Source: Nemertoderma westbladi
Taxonomy: Eukaryota; Xenacoelomorpha; Nemertodermatida; Nemertodermatidae
NCBI GenBank assembly: GCA_032718475.1
Contig: JAUCBJ010007126.1
Span: 22,453 to 86,452, forward strand
Direction: 5' to 3'
DNA length: 64,000 nucleotides
Below the pieces are notes generated by a model that was given only the letters and a program-made list of their open reading frames with translations, had not been told where the DNA came from and did not search any database. The position numbers were made by a program, and so were the translations under genes. Below are positions 1 to 11,405 of the stretch, in pieces; position 1 is the first letter of the stretch; each line of letters begins with the position of its first letter.

Positions 1-1933
1 CCACTAAGGTGAAGATTACCACAACATCCATATTGGTTGCTGCATATTTGTTTGATTAGCAACGTTTAGTTTTGACTAGATTTCATATGTCCTCCCTTGT
101 TGGAAGAGGTGTGTTGGTTGTCAATATGCATACATGACTGTGGTATTTTGTCCTTGCTTCTGTGATTTCGATCATGGTCTTTAGTGCTTCTATCTATATA
201 GTGATATATACAAATATCACATAAGTGTCGCAATCGATATTGGTGCTGTTTCGGAAAAAATGATATAGCCTCTTAACGAATTGTATAACATTTACTCCTT
301 TTGGCCAAGCCATGTGAAATAATCCTTCATTTCCATCAAAGATTACAGCGTCTACAGATGGAACAATATATTTTGGACTGCTATCGCAATAAATCGTCAA
401 TTGATTAACTATTGTTGACTTGTTTCCGAAAAAGTCAGCTGGTACCAAATTTTGCTGAATATCTCCTACCAGTAACGATCTCTAAAATTCCTAATGATGT
501 AGGAGGCCTATTCCAACCTGGTTTTAATAAAAAACACAAAACACAAAAACCTTACATTTACTTTGTGCCAAATTAATGTCAAATCTTTTAATATTCGGCA
601 TTCACTACCGAATTTTTTTCAAATTCGGCTTGGTTCTTGTTCGTCAAAATTTTAAATTTAGTCGATCCATACTATGCAGCCTATGGCTGGCTGTATGGGC
701 AGCGCAGATGGGTGTTGAGGGTGTTGGGGGTATGACTACTATCCTACCACTAATGGACTAAAAATATGTGCTAAAGTAATGGAATAGTGTATACACTACT
801 GCGGGATACAACATGGACACATGCAGACAGCAATACTGCAATACACAGTACAGTGATTGTAATCACCATTATATGAAGTGATCGCAAATATATATAAAAT
901 TCAAGTTACTGAATAAAGTTATTTCAATGTAAACAATGCATACAGGTACATTATGCACATTAAGAAAACACAACACTCATCTTGATTGGAACTGTAATTA
1001 TAAATAAGAACACATAAAAGCAAACCTAGTTATTTTTAACTAATATATATCACGAAGTAGATGGCTTAAAATTTTTTATTTATGTCGGTTGCCATAAAGA
1101 AATTATATGAAAATTAGATATTCAACATAATATATTTATCCAAATGTAGTGCACTTATCACTTATCATTTTCAGGAAACCTCCACCACAGTTTTAAGGGT
1201 TATAAGTCTCTTATTAAGTACTGGTCGCCATGGAAACGTGTACTTGTGGCCGCCATGTCTGAATTCCAAGTGGCTAGCACGTGTTTCTTGCACAGTGCCC
1301 CGAAATGAACATTTGTACCAAATCTCATGCTTGTACCACAATTTGAACAATTCTGCCATAAAAACCACATTAATCTGCCATACTATGAAAAGACATCAAT
1401 AAAAGAATATCACCATGCCTGTAATTAATTTACAATGTTATATCATAACTCATTCCTATTTTGATTACAACATTGAATTTACTGCTATACTAACTTTAAG
1501 ATGACTGACAATCGCAAAAAATAACAGAATGCGACCTTTTACACCAAATTGTATACAATAGTAGCAATATACAGTACATACAAATAGTAAACAAATTTTG
1601 TACCAAATAATTCCTTTCGGAACAAAAATAATATATCTATGAATATATTGTACACAATTAGTAAACAATCCCATGGAAAACGTTTTCACAAAGAAAAATA
1701 TTACAGCATAGTCTTGCAAATTAATAGTTAGGCCTAAGTAAAGCTTATGCAATTTGGGTTAGGCCCTAGCTTATTTGTCAATCTGCCATCTTGTCTATCA
1801 GTGGAATATGATAATTGAAAGTACCGACATACTGACTAATGGGGGGGCTTGGTATATAAATATAATAAATGGGTAAACACTAAAGTCTTGTCTATCAGTG
1901 GAATATGACAGGAAATGTTGTATACTAGCTGCA
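1..1933. other. No supported gene
   Basis: AT-rich sequence with only short open frames that show no recognisable motif. A 22-bp direct repeat occurs at 1790-1811 and 1887-1908, about 75 bp apart, which could be a target duplication or a local duplication. No RNA gene was recognised. Confidence 0.5.
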
Positions 1934-2210
1934 GTCTATCTATCTATCTATAAAGGGCATGTTGCATTGCAGCTGCATTAATTAAGAATGCTATGCCGGC
2001 TTATTGACAAAATTATGCCACCATAACTACTTATCATATCACCAATGATTTTCCTGAGATTATCCACATCTTCAAATCGCCAGATTGCTCTGTTAAAGTG
2101 ACACGCTTGAGCTGGTGTATGAGATACTTTATGCTCAATAGGTTCTGTTGGGAGTTTGTGCCATCCAGAGATTCAGTGTTCTCAGTAGTTAGAACCCATC
2201 ATGAATTATA
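1934..2210 (-). mobile_element. LINE-A 3' end fragment (reverse)
   Basis: The reverse strand matches the C-terminal end and 3' end of the LINE-A family seen at 12487-13000, including the distinctive GC-rich end around 1955-2010 and the segment encoding the AEDTKSLDG region near 2155-2200. It is internally deleted. Its 3' tail is a TCTA tetranucleotide repeat at about 1934-1950, unlike the trinucleotide tails of other copies. It lies head to head with the next fragment. Confidence 0.7.
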
Positions 2211-2295
2211 ACATTTGGTGGGAATCCCCAGGACAACAGCAACATGTTGCTACATTCCAACCAATGCATCAGAGCTAGATAATTAGTTAGTTAGT

Positions 2296-3580
2296 TAAAA
2301 GCTCATCTATCCCATCATAGTAGACATGTACCGTACAACAAGAGTCCCACAAGAAATGAAAACAAATAAGTTGGTGCCAGTTCCCAAGAACAGGACAGGC
2401 ATCTGGTTGTTATCCTTGTTGACTTCTTCAAGGCCTTTGATTCAGTCTCTCGCTCACGTATGTTCAGCATACTTTCATTATATGGGATTCCTGATGAAAT
2501 TATTGCAGCAATCAGATCAGTATACGATGGTTCGACAACATTTGTGTCTACTGTTGACGGTGACACAGAACCATTTGAAGTGTTATGGGGCGTCCTCCAG
2601 GGAGACACACTTGCACCATTCTTGTTCATAATTGTTGTTGACTATGTTCTACGCATGTCCTTAGATCATCATAATGATGATGGAGTGATGATAACTCCAC
2701 CTACTGGCTCTAGAAGTCGAGGAAATCCTGCCAAGTACCTAACAGATCTAGACTTTGCTGATGACTTAGGAGTACTCACTAGAGGGAACCCAACGGCTCC
2801 TCAGCTCATTAGAACATGCTGCTTCTAGTGTTGGTCTTTTTATTAACTCCAGAAAGACCAAAATTTTGACAGTTAACTTTGAAAGTCCTCAGCAAGTCTC
2901 TGCTCGGATGAGCATAAGCTCAAAAGATGGTAATCTTGAGCATGTGGATGACTTCTGTTACCTGGGATCATGGATCCGGAAGTCAGGTGAGGACCTTCGA
3001 ATACACAAGGGAAAAGCATGGGCAGCCTTGAATAGGCTTTCCAGGATTTGGAAGTTCCCGAGAATTAATCGGAAACTTAAGGTCCGATTATTTAGAGCAG
3101 CAGTAGTTCCAGTACTCCTCTATGGGAGTCCATGCTGGGCTCTAACTGCTGAGGACACCAAATCTCTGGATGGCACATTCACAAGAATGCTACGCCGGGT
3201 TCATTGTGTCAAGTACAATGCTCACATCTGCAACCAGACACTATATAACATTGGAGGTGTCTCATTGGTTCCCCCAAGCTTGACACTAGAACAAAATCGC
3301 CTCCGCTTTGCAGGACATTGCTTTCGCCGTGAGGACCAGCCAGTGCATAATCTTGTACTTTGGCAGCCTCATGGAGCGAATAAGCATGGTGGACAGCCCA
3401 TGACTTTCTTGAGACGCATCTTAAAGGACACTGGCGTTGAAGATGCGGATGATCTAGCAAATGTCATGGGTGATAGGGAGTTGTGGCGGTGCAATTTTGT
3501 CGATAAGCCGGCACGGCACAGCATTCTTAAAAATGCAGCTGCAATGCAGCATGCCGATCCTAGTAGTAGTAGTATCAGAG
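2296..3580 (+). pseudogene. LINE-A reverse transcriptase fragment, frameshifted
   Basis: This is the 3' half of a non-LTR retrotransposon ORF2. The first part encodes the reverse transcriptase palm, with the GVLQGDTLAP segment followed by DFADDLGVL, which holds the catalytic FADD box. The second part (2866-3597) encodes the C-terminal region containing YLGSWI and LYGSPCWALTAEDTKSLDG. Compared with the copy at 40100-42411, about 210 bp are missing near 2383, between the VPVPK stretch and the DRHLAVI stretch. About ten bases are missing near 2780, which shifts the frame just after FADD. The 3' end is a short TAG repeat at 3560-3574. This is a dead copy. Confidence 0.85.
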
Positions 3581-3597
3581 CTAGAGCAAGCAGTTAA

Positions 3598-3990
3598 TTT
3601 TTTGAAAGGCATTTCTGGCGACATGAATGCACACATTGGACCAGAAAACATCAAGGGTTATACGTATAACACCAGTTTGAATAAAACAAACGGGTGCTTA
3701 CTCTTTAACCTAATGGAAGAATGTGAATGGATACCAATAACCACTACATTCGAAAAGTGGAAGAGTAGGTTATGGAACTTCAAAGTGCAGCTGGACTACA
3801 TCCAGATGACAAAAAGTGGATGAGGAGTGGAGGCATGACATAAACAGCTAATTCAACCTAACTGGTTCGGACCACTGCAGAGGTCCGCCTCAGTTTCAGA
3901 GTCAGCAAACCCAGGATAAATAAGCGAATCAACTGTGATTGGGATAAATTTAGAACTAACTATAAGTAAAAGTTCAGGTATCAGCCACGT
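3598..3990 (+). pseudogene. LINE endonuclease (APE-type) fragment, second family
   Basis: The frame starting near 3620 reads GDMNAHIG, then an asparagine-rich stretch, then LWNF and QLDYIQ. This is the pattern of the exonuclease-endonuclease-phosphatase domain of RTE-like LINEs (GDxNA, then the IDYI box). After a frameshift, 3880-3970 reads AEVRLSFRVSKPRINKRI, which normally follows the SDH box. It abuts the LINE-A 3' end directly and belongs to a different family from LINE-A. Confidence 0.65.
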
Positions 3991-4213
3991 TCATCAGGAA
4001 CTCAAATGAGTGGCATGGCAAGACTATGATGATACTAGTAAGATATATCTTAACTTCATGCTCTTTATTTTATAACACTCTTATTTTTACTGTAATACTG
4101 TATAACTAACAGCCGACATCAGTCATCACTTGAATAATGAATTGATGGTCATTACACAAGACTTCTATGGCAGCACTAAATATCAGCAGGAGACAAATGT
4201 CATACACCGAGTG

Positions 4214-4922
4214 TTAAAACAATAAAATAGGACATGGGGTCTATTCCCTCAGATACTACCTAGCATTTAGGGCCACTTGGGCCACTGTTAGTACTCAGGC
4301 ACTAGGCCCATCAAAAAACACACAACAAAATACCAAATCGATTTTAGTGCTACATAAACCCAACCCAACTACCACAAGAAAAATTGCACCAAACCATACA
4401 GTAACTACAGGTTCCGGTAAGTATTGCACGAAATAGGCTATCCCATAAATTACGAAAAATATAGGACATTTTGTCCGCCGAAAAAGGTAAGTCTAAGTAA
4501 TAAATTTTATAAAAATAAAAGGGTTTCGGAGATTTAAACACTGAACCCTGGGATTCGTGGTTCTCCTCATCAGCAGTGTGCCACGAACCCCACCTCTACC
4601 CTAACAAAACTGCACCACTAAATTAAGATAATGACCAATAAATTAGAAATCCTACCGTACCACCCAACAGAGTTGAAACCACCCACCCCCAATGTATGTT
4701 ACCATCAGCCCCAAATGCATAAACATGATTTCCCAACTGAATGCAACTCTGAATTTTCTTGTGGTAGTTGGGTTGGGTTTATGTAGCACTAAAATCGATT
4801 TGGTATTTTGTTGTGTGTTTTTTGATGGGCCTAGTGCCTGAGTACTAACAGTGGCCCAAGTGGCCCTAAATGCTAGGTAGTATCTGAGGGAATAGACCCC
4901 ATGTCCTATTTTATTGTTTTAA
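4214..4922. mobile_element. Inverted-repeat DNA element, non-coding (MITE-like)
   Basis: The arms 4214-4386 and 4753-4922 are almost perfect reverse complements (about 170 bp, with one small indel near the inner end). They flank about 365 bp of unique sequence without a coding region. Both outer ends carry TTAA, so a TTAA target is possible, although it may be part of the arms. The near identity of the arms suggests a young insertion. The superfamily is unresolved. A 12-bp motif, tacaccgagtgt, sits immediately left of the element and recurs about 45 bp to its right. Confidence 0.8.
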
Positions 4923-5797
4923 TATGAATATTACAATCCCTCTAAAGTCGTAGTTGTCAACATCATATACACCGAGTGTGACATACATGATTACATACAA
5001 GGGCCTAAATTCCTCAGTCCAAGCACACTCGACCTAGTAATATATAGTAGTATGGACTGACATGTGTTCTATAGACATACCTATCGCATACTAACTGATG
5101 GCAACTGGGGCAGGGCAATAATTTTAGAAGAATTAGTGTTATGGACTCACTCACAAAATTTACGACTCAATCTTAACAAAGTGTTTGTCCCATTGGTGGC
5201 AACCTGATCAAGAACAGGTAGGAGGAGCCCTGCACAGTACAGGAATATATATTGTATTGGGAATAATGTATTCGCTAATGAATGTGTAACTTGTTCAAGC
5301 CTCCTACAATGTCTCTGACAAAACAATGTGATGCGTTCTTGAACCATGCAGCAATGAACACTCCCAGTAAGTAATTAGGCCCTAGCTCTAATAACTGTTA
5401 GTGGTGTGAAGAGAGGACATTTCTCTTTTACCGAGAATAACAGAGATAGATTAGCTGTACTTTCTGAGCTTCACTCATTGCCTCATTAATTTTTCTCTTC
5501 ATCCTAAAATTATACATGCGGATGCTGCTTAGTAACTAAATTGACAAGGATATATATTATACAGTTATAATGGTAGGTATCAATGGTATGCAGGATTTTA
5601 CCAAGGGGAGGGACTGAGCTCAAGGTGGGCGGTGCAAAATAAATTGCTGAGAAATGGATGCCCTAGGGGGTATAGTTCAAGGGAGGTGGGTGGGGGGGGG
5701 GGGGGGGGATTAAATTATAATATTAAACAAAAACAGTCCCCTACAATGCAGAATTCAGATGAGGATTTCTGAAAACCATAAAAGAATACAATTATCT
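4923..5797. other. No supported gene; G-run
   Basis: No convincing coding or RNA feature. A run of about 18 G bases lies near 5691-5708. The 66-codon reverse frame at 5147-5347 has no recognisable features. Confidence 0.4.
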
Positions 5798-5932
5798 TCA
5801 TTGAAAACTTCCTCTATGCAGACGATTTGTTGTTAGTACTCAGCAATCCTCAATTGGCCTAGAATGCAAGATCGATTCTCTCTCTGTCCTGTGAGCAAAT
5901 TAGGCAAGATTACAATTTTAGAAATATAAAAC
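5798..5932 (+). pseudogene. LINE reverse transcriptase remnant (YADD box)
   Basis: The frame at 5799 reads IENFLYADDLLLVLSNPQ and is followed by a stop, then more LINE-like residues. FLYADD is the catalytic box of reverse transcriptases. The spacing and the following LLLVLS resemble L1/Tx1-type elements rather than the FADD families elsewhere in the window. Only this short piece survives. Confidence 0.55.
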
Positions 5933-6974
5933 AACATGACTAATCTCCATGTGACTAACAGCGGTGGCTCTAGGAATAACTCCAGCTCTTCCACAATATT
6001 GAGTAAGCACTTCTGGTTCCCCATTTCAGAGCCACTGTTCTTCGAATGGTAATCTTAACAACACTATACATTCTATCCGACTTTTGTCTCAGCCCTTTCA
6101 CAGAAATAGTGGTTGGATTGGACTATATGTTGGTTACTTACGAAAGTTATTTTTGAAACCCAATGACATCTCTATCTTTCACCTGCTGGTCAGAATCAAT
6201 GTTCCATGTCAGAAATAATAAAATTATGTATTACATGAAAAACTAACAGCTTTTGATACTTGATGTATAATTAACCTTGCTCGTTAATGCTTGCTCGAAA
6301 AATTATAAATCTCACACAGGTTAGAAAAAACCTATAGTTATAGCTATAGTTAGCTTATAACTCTGGCACTCACTCTGCTCTATCACTTCTTAAGAAAGTG
6401 TCACTGTTTGTTTACATGGTGAAATATGGCAGCAGCAAGTTCGTGTCTGCCATGTAATCCGGCGTATGTGGCAAGTCACAAAGTCTAGCTGAGCATTCGT
6501 ATTGTAGTATAATTAGTGGATCACATGTAGTTGTCATTGGAAATGCTAATAAACGCTAATAAGTTGGTCAATCTTGGATGGAATGGAACAAAACTTGGTA
6601 CACATGTTGTATATTATTTTCTTTGAGGAAGACTCAAAAGTATTATTAGCACATTATCTAATTATTATTTTCCAGATTCACAGATAGTCAATCTCCAGGG
6701 CCAACATATCCGCTGTAGAATGCCATCTGGAGTCATGAGTGGCATACCAATGAGAGCCGAAACTTAACTTAAGTCAATATATGGAACCAGAATGCTACCA
6801 ACCAATAAAAGCATTGGTTACCCTAATAGGCTAGCAGATGCCCAACTGAACAAAGTGGACACGGTTGCTTGGGTTCTAATGTGGGTGGTTGGTTGCATAA
6901 AAATGCTACCAAAACTGAACAGCGAACTTTTAGTCTTTTAAAGCCTTACTTACTATCATTGAAAATAATCAAAT
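5933..6974. other. No supported gene
   Basis: AT-rich sequence with no frame longer than about 60 codons that shows a motif. Nothing further was recognised. Confidence 0.4.
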
Positions 6975-7320
6975 CTAGAACTTTGACTACTTCCAGTATC
7001 TTGGATTATGGATAAAAGAGCTGCAGAAAAGAGAGGAAAGAAAGGAAAAGATAGCATTATGGTACGATACCACCTGTGCCAACTACTTATCTGAATGCAC
7101 ATCTACGATTCATTGGACACAGCTGAATAGGGTCATACAAGATCTACTTTTCTGGCAACCAGCCCCAGTTGAAATTACCGTGGAAGACCGACTATGTCAT
7201 ATAAAACCATCGATCAACATGATATGAATAGTGGAGTTCGGAGAACTGAAATTGCGATAACCATGGCAGGAAGCCTGGAAGGACCTCATTTCCACTGCCA
7301 GAGTTTGATTGACCTAGTAG
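6975..7320 (+). pseudogene. LINE C-terminal remnant (RTE-like)
   Basis: Broken frames read FDYFQYLGLWI, then IGHS and VIQDLLFWQPAP, then a segment ending TEIAITMAGS. These correspond in order to the YLGSWI, HC.RS..V..DLLFWQP and TEI..AM stretches of the C-terminal part of RTE-like ORF2 proteins. The same region is better preserved at 39238-39660 on the reverse strand. Several stops and frame changes show that it is dead. Confidence 0.6.
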
Positions 7321-7712
7321 TATTGACAATTTATCTTGGAAAGGAATGAATCATCCAACACATTCTATATTAATGCAGCATCTTTATTTAAAATGGTGTA
7401 ACTTGTTTAATTTAATGTTTTTTGCATCTCTCATATCATTATGCCTTTTAAACATTAATGATTGTGTTATGTTGTGACTGTGTTATGCCAACATTGTGCA
7501 TGTGGTTGAATATATATATATAATAATAATATGTTATGCTGTATTATGTATGTTATGTTTTGTTGTAAGTTATCATAATATTACTTAAAATAATTTCACT
7601 AACCAACTAGCAAAGTTGTTAAATTCAAGTGGCACATTCTAAAATACAAATACATATATTTACACATATACGATATTTAAAAAAAACCACGCCAGGTTAC
7701 TTCAACTTGCCT

Positions 7713-8903
7713 TTATCTCCTGTCAATCATATGAGGGATTATATTTATGTATCTACCCACATGTTGTTGTAAGCAGGCAGTGCAGCGGCAAGCAATGTGG
7801 AATACAAATTTTCGGTATTTGCTGCACAAAATGAAACAAAGTACAGGATCTACCAGAGTGTTGCTATAAGTTGTAAATACAACAACGTTTTGTATTAGGC
7901 CCATATGTTCATTAGTCACTCCTATAAATGCTTTTGGATAAAAAAAATTCAAAATTTGGACAATCCAAAAGGGCAAATAACAAATAGCAAATGAAATAAT
8001 CGTAGCTATAACCATTCGACTTGTTTGTCGGTTCATACGTTTGATATTCATTAGTGCTTTGTTTCTCCTGCGACATTGGCGACTCGTTGCATTCCCAAGA
8101 TCTTCTATTTCATCAGCAATTTCCAGTGTTGAATTATATGACGGGCCCTCCGAACAAACACTACTGCCTCTATCAGAATCAAACATGGGCAATTTTAAGT
8201 TATTGGAATTACCGTGGTTGTGATCTTCATTTTGTAAATTGGCCATTTCAATACATGCATTTAAGTCAGTGTTTATTTTGTGCAAGATAGCCCAATATGC
8301 CACACTGATGGAACATAAAGGTAGAATATAAATTAGGAAACACAGGCATGTCAAATAGCCTTTATAGGTATCCCAAGGATGATTTACACTAGGCCAATCT
8401 CCTCTGCAGTCCCACTTATCTGGCGACAATCTACTTTCCATGTTCTTTGTAAAAATCCCAAAAGGCAATGCCAAAACTAAACTCATTAACCATAAACAAA
8501 CAAGTGGCCATTTGTTTACAACCTTTCCTGATTTACCCTGGACCATGACTTGGTAACGTTCAATACTCATAAGTGTGAGAGTGAAAATACTAGCTGACAT
8601 AGAAAACACATCCAGAGAATATACTATGCGGCACACCACATCTCCAAATATCCATGAACGCAGCACAGCTGTTATACCCATAAATGGACTGCCGATAATG
8701 TAGACTAAGTCTGCTACAAGGAGGTTGCAAACGAGATAGTCAATCATGCGAAGTCGTCTTTTTGATGCAGATACAACGACATACAATCCAAATGAGCACA
8801 TACTTAGACCCATAATAAATATAATCGAATATAATATTCCTTTAACAACCTCCGACGAGTTATTAATGTCATTTGATAATGTATGGTTTGCAAAATTATT
8901 CAT
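7713..8903 (-). CDS. Rhodopsin-family G-protein-coupled receptor, urotensin-II/somatostatin-receptor-like
   Basis: A 396-residue uninterrupted frame with seven hydrophobic segments, predicted to act at the plasma membrane as a peptide receptor signalling through G proteins. N-glycosylation sequons lie near N6 and N15. D65 is in the LLVADL stretch of TM2. W84-F86-G87 and C91 sit before TM3 and can pair with C166 in the second extracellular loop. TM3 ends in ERY (115-117) in place of DRY, after the stretch ASIFTLTLMSIERY, which is very like urotensin-II receptors. TM6 has CYLPF instead of CWxPF, and TM7 has DPVLC in place of NPxxY. The third intracellular loop is long (about 211-296). Cysteines at 372-377 could be palmitoylated. 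The start is the first ATG of the frame. The family is certain; the ligand class is inferred from TM3 and could be somatostatin- or allatostatin-C-like. Confidence 0.88.
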   Translation of the reverse strand: MNNFANHTLSNDINNSSEVVKGILYSIIFIMGLSMCSFGLYVVVSASKRRLRMIDYLVCNLLVADLVYIIGSPFMGITAVLRSWIFGDVVCRIVYSLDVFSMSASIFTLTLMSIERYQVMVQGKSGKVVNKWPLVCLWLMSLVLALPFGIFTKNMESRLSPDKWDCRGDWPSVNHPWDTYKGYLTCLCFLIYILPLCSISVAYWAILHKINTDLNACIEMANLQNEDHNHGNSNNLKLPMFDSDRGSSVCSEGPSYNSTLEIADEIEDLGNATSRQCRRRNKALMNIKRMNRQTSRMVIATIISFAICYLPFWIVQILNFFYPKAFIGVTNEHMGLIQNVVVFTTYSNTLVDPVLCFILCSKYRKFVFHIACRCTACLQQHVGRYINIIPHMIDRR

Positions 8904-9346
8904 GATAATACTTTCAAATTATAATATCATCTCGGAAAATATTCACTTTGTAAACAATAACATATTTATTTAGTTATAATTATATTTATATTCACATTAT
9001 TGACAACTGTAAATACATTTAATTTATCTCTGGATTGTGACAATTTCATAATAAATTAATTGTATATGTGTTATCCGTCAAATGATATGTGGCATGCTTA
9101 ATGGAGTCTAATGTATGTGCATTAATTGTAACAGTAACCTACAAAAGGTTGCCTGCCTACAAAAGGTTGAAACCAAGCATTTGTATATGTAAGATGGACT
9201 GACATGAATACAAGGACGATGATGTATAGTACATGATTGATTGTACCAACCGAATAAACTCATTCTCAGACCCATAATTAATAATGTTGAATATAAATAG
9301 GAACTTATTGTTTATATGTTTTAACATCCATAGATTGTATAATTTA
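8904..9346. other. Upstream flank of the receptor gene
   Basis: AT-rich, with no coding feature. A 14-bp motif, cctacaaaaggttg, is present twice near 9138 and 9154. A ~56-bp segment at about 9306-9362 recurs at 11156-11211, inside the right side of the foldback-like structure. Promoter elements could not be assigned. Confidence 0.4.
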
Positions 9347-9412
9347 TTAAGTAATTTAAACAGGACTTAGGATGATCCAACTCTATAGCAAATGGAGCAG
9401 AAAAAATGAATT

Positions 9413-9486
9413 CGCCACCAGTGGGGATTGAACCTGCATCTCCAGATGAACGTTCAGGTATGCTAACCACTACACCACGGAGGCTC
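9413..9486 (-). repeat. tRNA-derived SINE-like head (left arm)
   Basis: The reverse strand has an A-box-like stretch (ggtgtagtggttagc) and, about 30 bases later, a B-box-like stretch (ggttcaatccc), as in tRNA-derived SINEs. The outer 7-base segments can pair as a near-complete acceptor stem (gcctccg with tggtggc), but the T stem is poor, so this is tRNA-like rather than a functional tRNA. The AT-rich tail continues outward to about 9350. Confidence 0.6.
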
Positions 9487-9546
9487 CTTCATCTTTCCGA
9501 TTGATTTGCTATAGGTGGTAAGCTACCTTACGGTTGCTATTGAATA

Positions 9547-9990
9547 CGGTTATATTGAAAAATATCGAGATGAAAAATATCGTGAGTAAAAATAACGCGA
9601 GTAAAAACATCGAGTGTTGAAAAATATCGAGAGTAAAAATATCGAGTGTTGAAAAATATCGAGAGTAAAAATATCGAGTGTTGAAAAATATCGAGAGTAA
9701 AAATATCGAGTGTTGAAAAATATCGAGAGTAAAAATATCGAGTGTTGAAAAATATCGAGAGTAAAAATATCGAGTGTTGAAAAATATCGAGAGTAAAAAT
9801 ATAGAGTGTTGAAAAATATCGAGAGTAAAAATATCGAGTGTTGAAAAATATCGAGTGTTGAAAAATATCGAGTATTGAAAAATATCGAGTGTTGAAAAAT
9901 ATCGAGTGTTGAAAAATATCGAGAGTAAAAATATCAAGTGTTGAAAAATATAGAGTGTTGAAAAATATCGAGAGTAAAAATATCAACAGT
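9547..9990 (-). repeat. AT-rich minisatellite array, left
   Basis: Tandem alternation of two related units, gaaaaatatcgagtgtt and gagagtaaaaatatc, about 14-17 bp each, with few substitutions. The same units occur in reverse orientation at 10393-11050. Confidence 0.9.
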
Positions 9991-10392
9991 AAAAATTTTT
10001 TTAAATAAGGGTTGTATGATAATTTTTTTCCTAAAACTGTTCTTGAACAAAAAAAATGTGTTCTAGAACAAAAATATTTATCAACATTTGGTTGCTTTCA
10101 CGCGTTCTATACGATTTATAAAAAGAAGTAGAAAATACTAGCTATTTAAAAAAATTTAAAATGTGATCTGGAACTATAAAATGTGTTCCAGAACAAAAAT
10201 ATTTATCAAAATTTATAGCTAGCACTTCTTTTATACTATTTATTAAAAAAATAGCAAAAACTAGCTAGTATAATAAATCTGGTAAATGGGTACCCAAGGT
10301 GTATTACATAATGCCATTCACTTGCACTGTTGTAACCCATGCACTGCAATATTGTTCCATAATTCTAAATAAAATGCTAAAGCAAAATTCAA

Positions 10393-11050
10393 TATTTTTT
10401 CTCTCGATATTTTTCAACACTCGATATTTTTACTCTCGATATTTTTACTCTCGATATTTTTACTCTCGATATTTTTACTCTCGATATTTTTACTCTCGAT
10501 ATTTTTACTCTCGATATTTTTACTCTCGATATTTTTACTCTCGATATTTTTACTCTCGATATTTTTACTCTCGATATTTTTCAACACTCGATATTTTTCA
10601 ACACTCAATATTTTTACACTCGATATTTTTCAACACTCGATATTTTTCAACACTCGTTATTTTTACTCTCGATATTTTTCAACACTCGATATTTTTACTC
10701 GCGATATTTTTCAACACTCGATATTTTTACTCTCGATATTTTTCAACACTCGATATTTTTACTCTCGATATTTTTACTCTCGATATTTTTACACTCGATA
10801 TTTTTCAACACTCGATATTTTTTAACACTCGATATTTTTACTCTCGATATTTTTCAACACTCGATATTTTTACTCTCGATATTTTTCAACACTCGATATT
10901 TTTCAACACTCGTTATTTTCGATATTTTTCATCTCGCGTTATTTTTACTCTCTACATTTTTTAATCACGTTAATTTTCAACACTCGTTATTTTTACTCTC
11001 GATATTTTTACTCTCGTTATTTTTACTCTCGATATTTTTCAAGTCTTGAT
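10393..11050 (+). repeat. AT-rich minisatellite array, right
   Basis: About 45 units of the tcgatatttttactc / tcgatatttttcaacac pair. From 10430 to 10570 it is a homogeneous run of about ten identical 15-bp units, then a mixed pattern. It is inverted relative to the left array, so a transcript or single strand could fold into a very long hairpin. Confidence 0.9.
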
Positions 11051-11266
11051 ATTTTTCACCATTACCTTGAATACAGTCCGCCCTTGCGGATGGATTTAAT
11101 CTGTATCCCACCTAGTACAGTAGCAGTTATGACCTGTACTGCAAACGAATCTTATTGTTTATATGTTTTAACATCCATAGATTGTATAAATTATTAAGTA
11201 ATTTAAATCAATAGCAACCGTAAGGTAGCTTACCACCTATAACAAATCAATTGGAAAGATGCAGTA

Positions 11267-11338
11267 GCCTATGGGGTGTAGTGGTTAGCCTACCTGAACG
11301 TTTATCGGGAGACGCGGGTTCAATCCCCACTGGTGGCG
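11267..11338 (+). repeat. tRNA-derived SINE-like head (right arm)
   Basis: Plus-strand copy of the tRNA-like unit found in reverse at 9413-9486, with ggtgtagtggttagc as A box and gggttcaatcccc as B box. The T stem is better preserved than on the left. The SINE tail continues to about 11395 and matches the left copy. Confidence 0.6.
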
Positions 11339-11405
11339 AATTCATTTTTTCCGTTCCATTTGCTATAGAGTTGGATCATCCTAAGTCCTGTTTAAATTAC
11401 TTAAT

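Larger units (their letters stand above)
9347..11405. mobile_element. Foldback-like inverted structure with minisatellite arms
   Basis: An outer arm at about 9347-9545 is the reverse complement of about 11205-11400. Inside each arm lies a long array of the same short repeat in opposite orientation (9547-9990 and 10393-11050). These surround about 400 bp of AT-rich centre with repeated 'gttctagaacaaaaatatttatc'-like segments and no gene. The layout resembles foldback (FB/Galileo-like) elements, whose long inverted repeats are themselves tandem arrays. It could also be two SINE copies plus an inversion. The long open frames across the arrays are only the repeat read in frame. Confidence 0.6.

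Noticed and set aside
194-448. 84-codon reverse frame near the window start
   Set aside because: No motif, no neighbouring coding signal, and a length expected by chance in this DNA.
9509-10964. Long frames reading YFSTLDIF / FYSRYF repeats on both strands
   Set aside because: They are the 15-17-bp minisatellite read in frame; there is no non-repeat coding context.
11267-11338. Functional tRNA gene
   Set aside because: A and B boxes are present but the T stem is mismatched and a SINE-type body follows; a tRNA-derived repeat is the better call.
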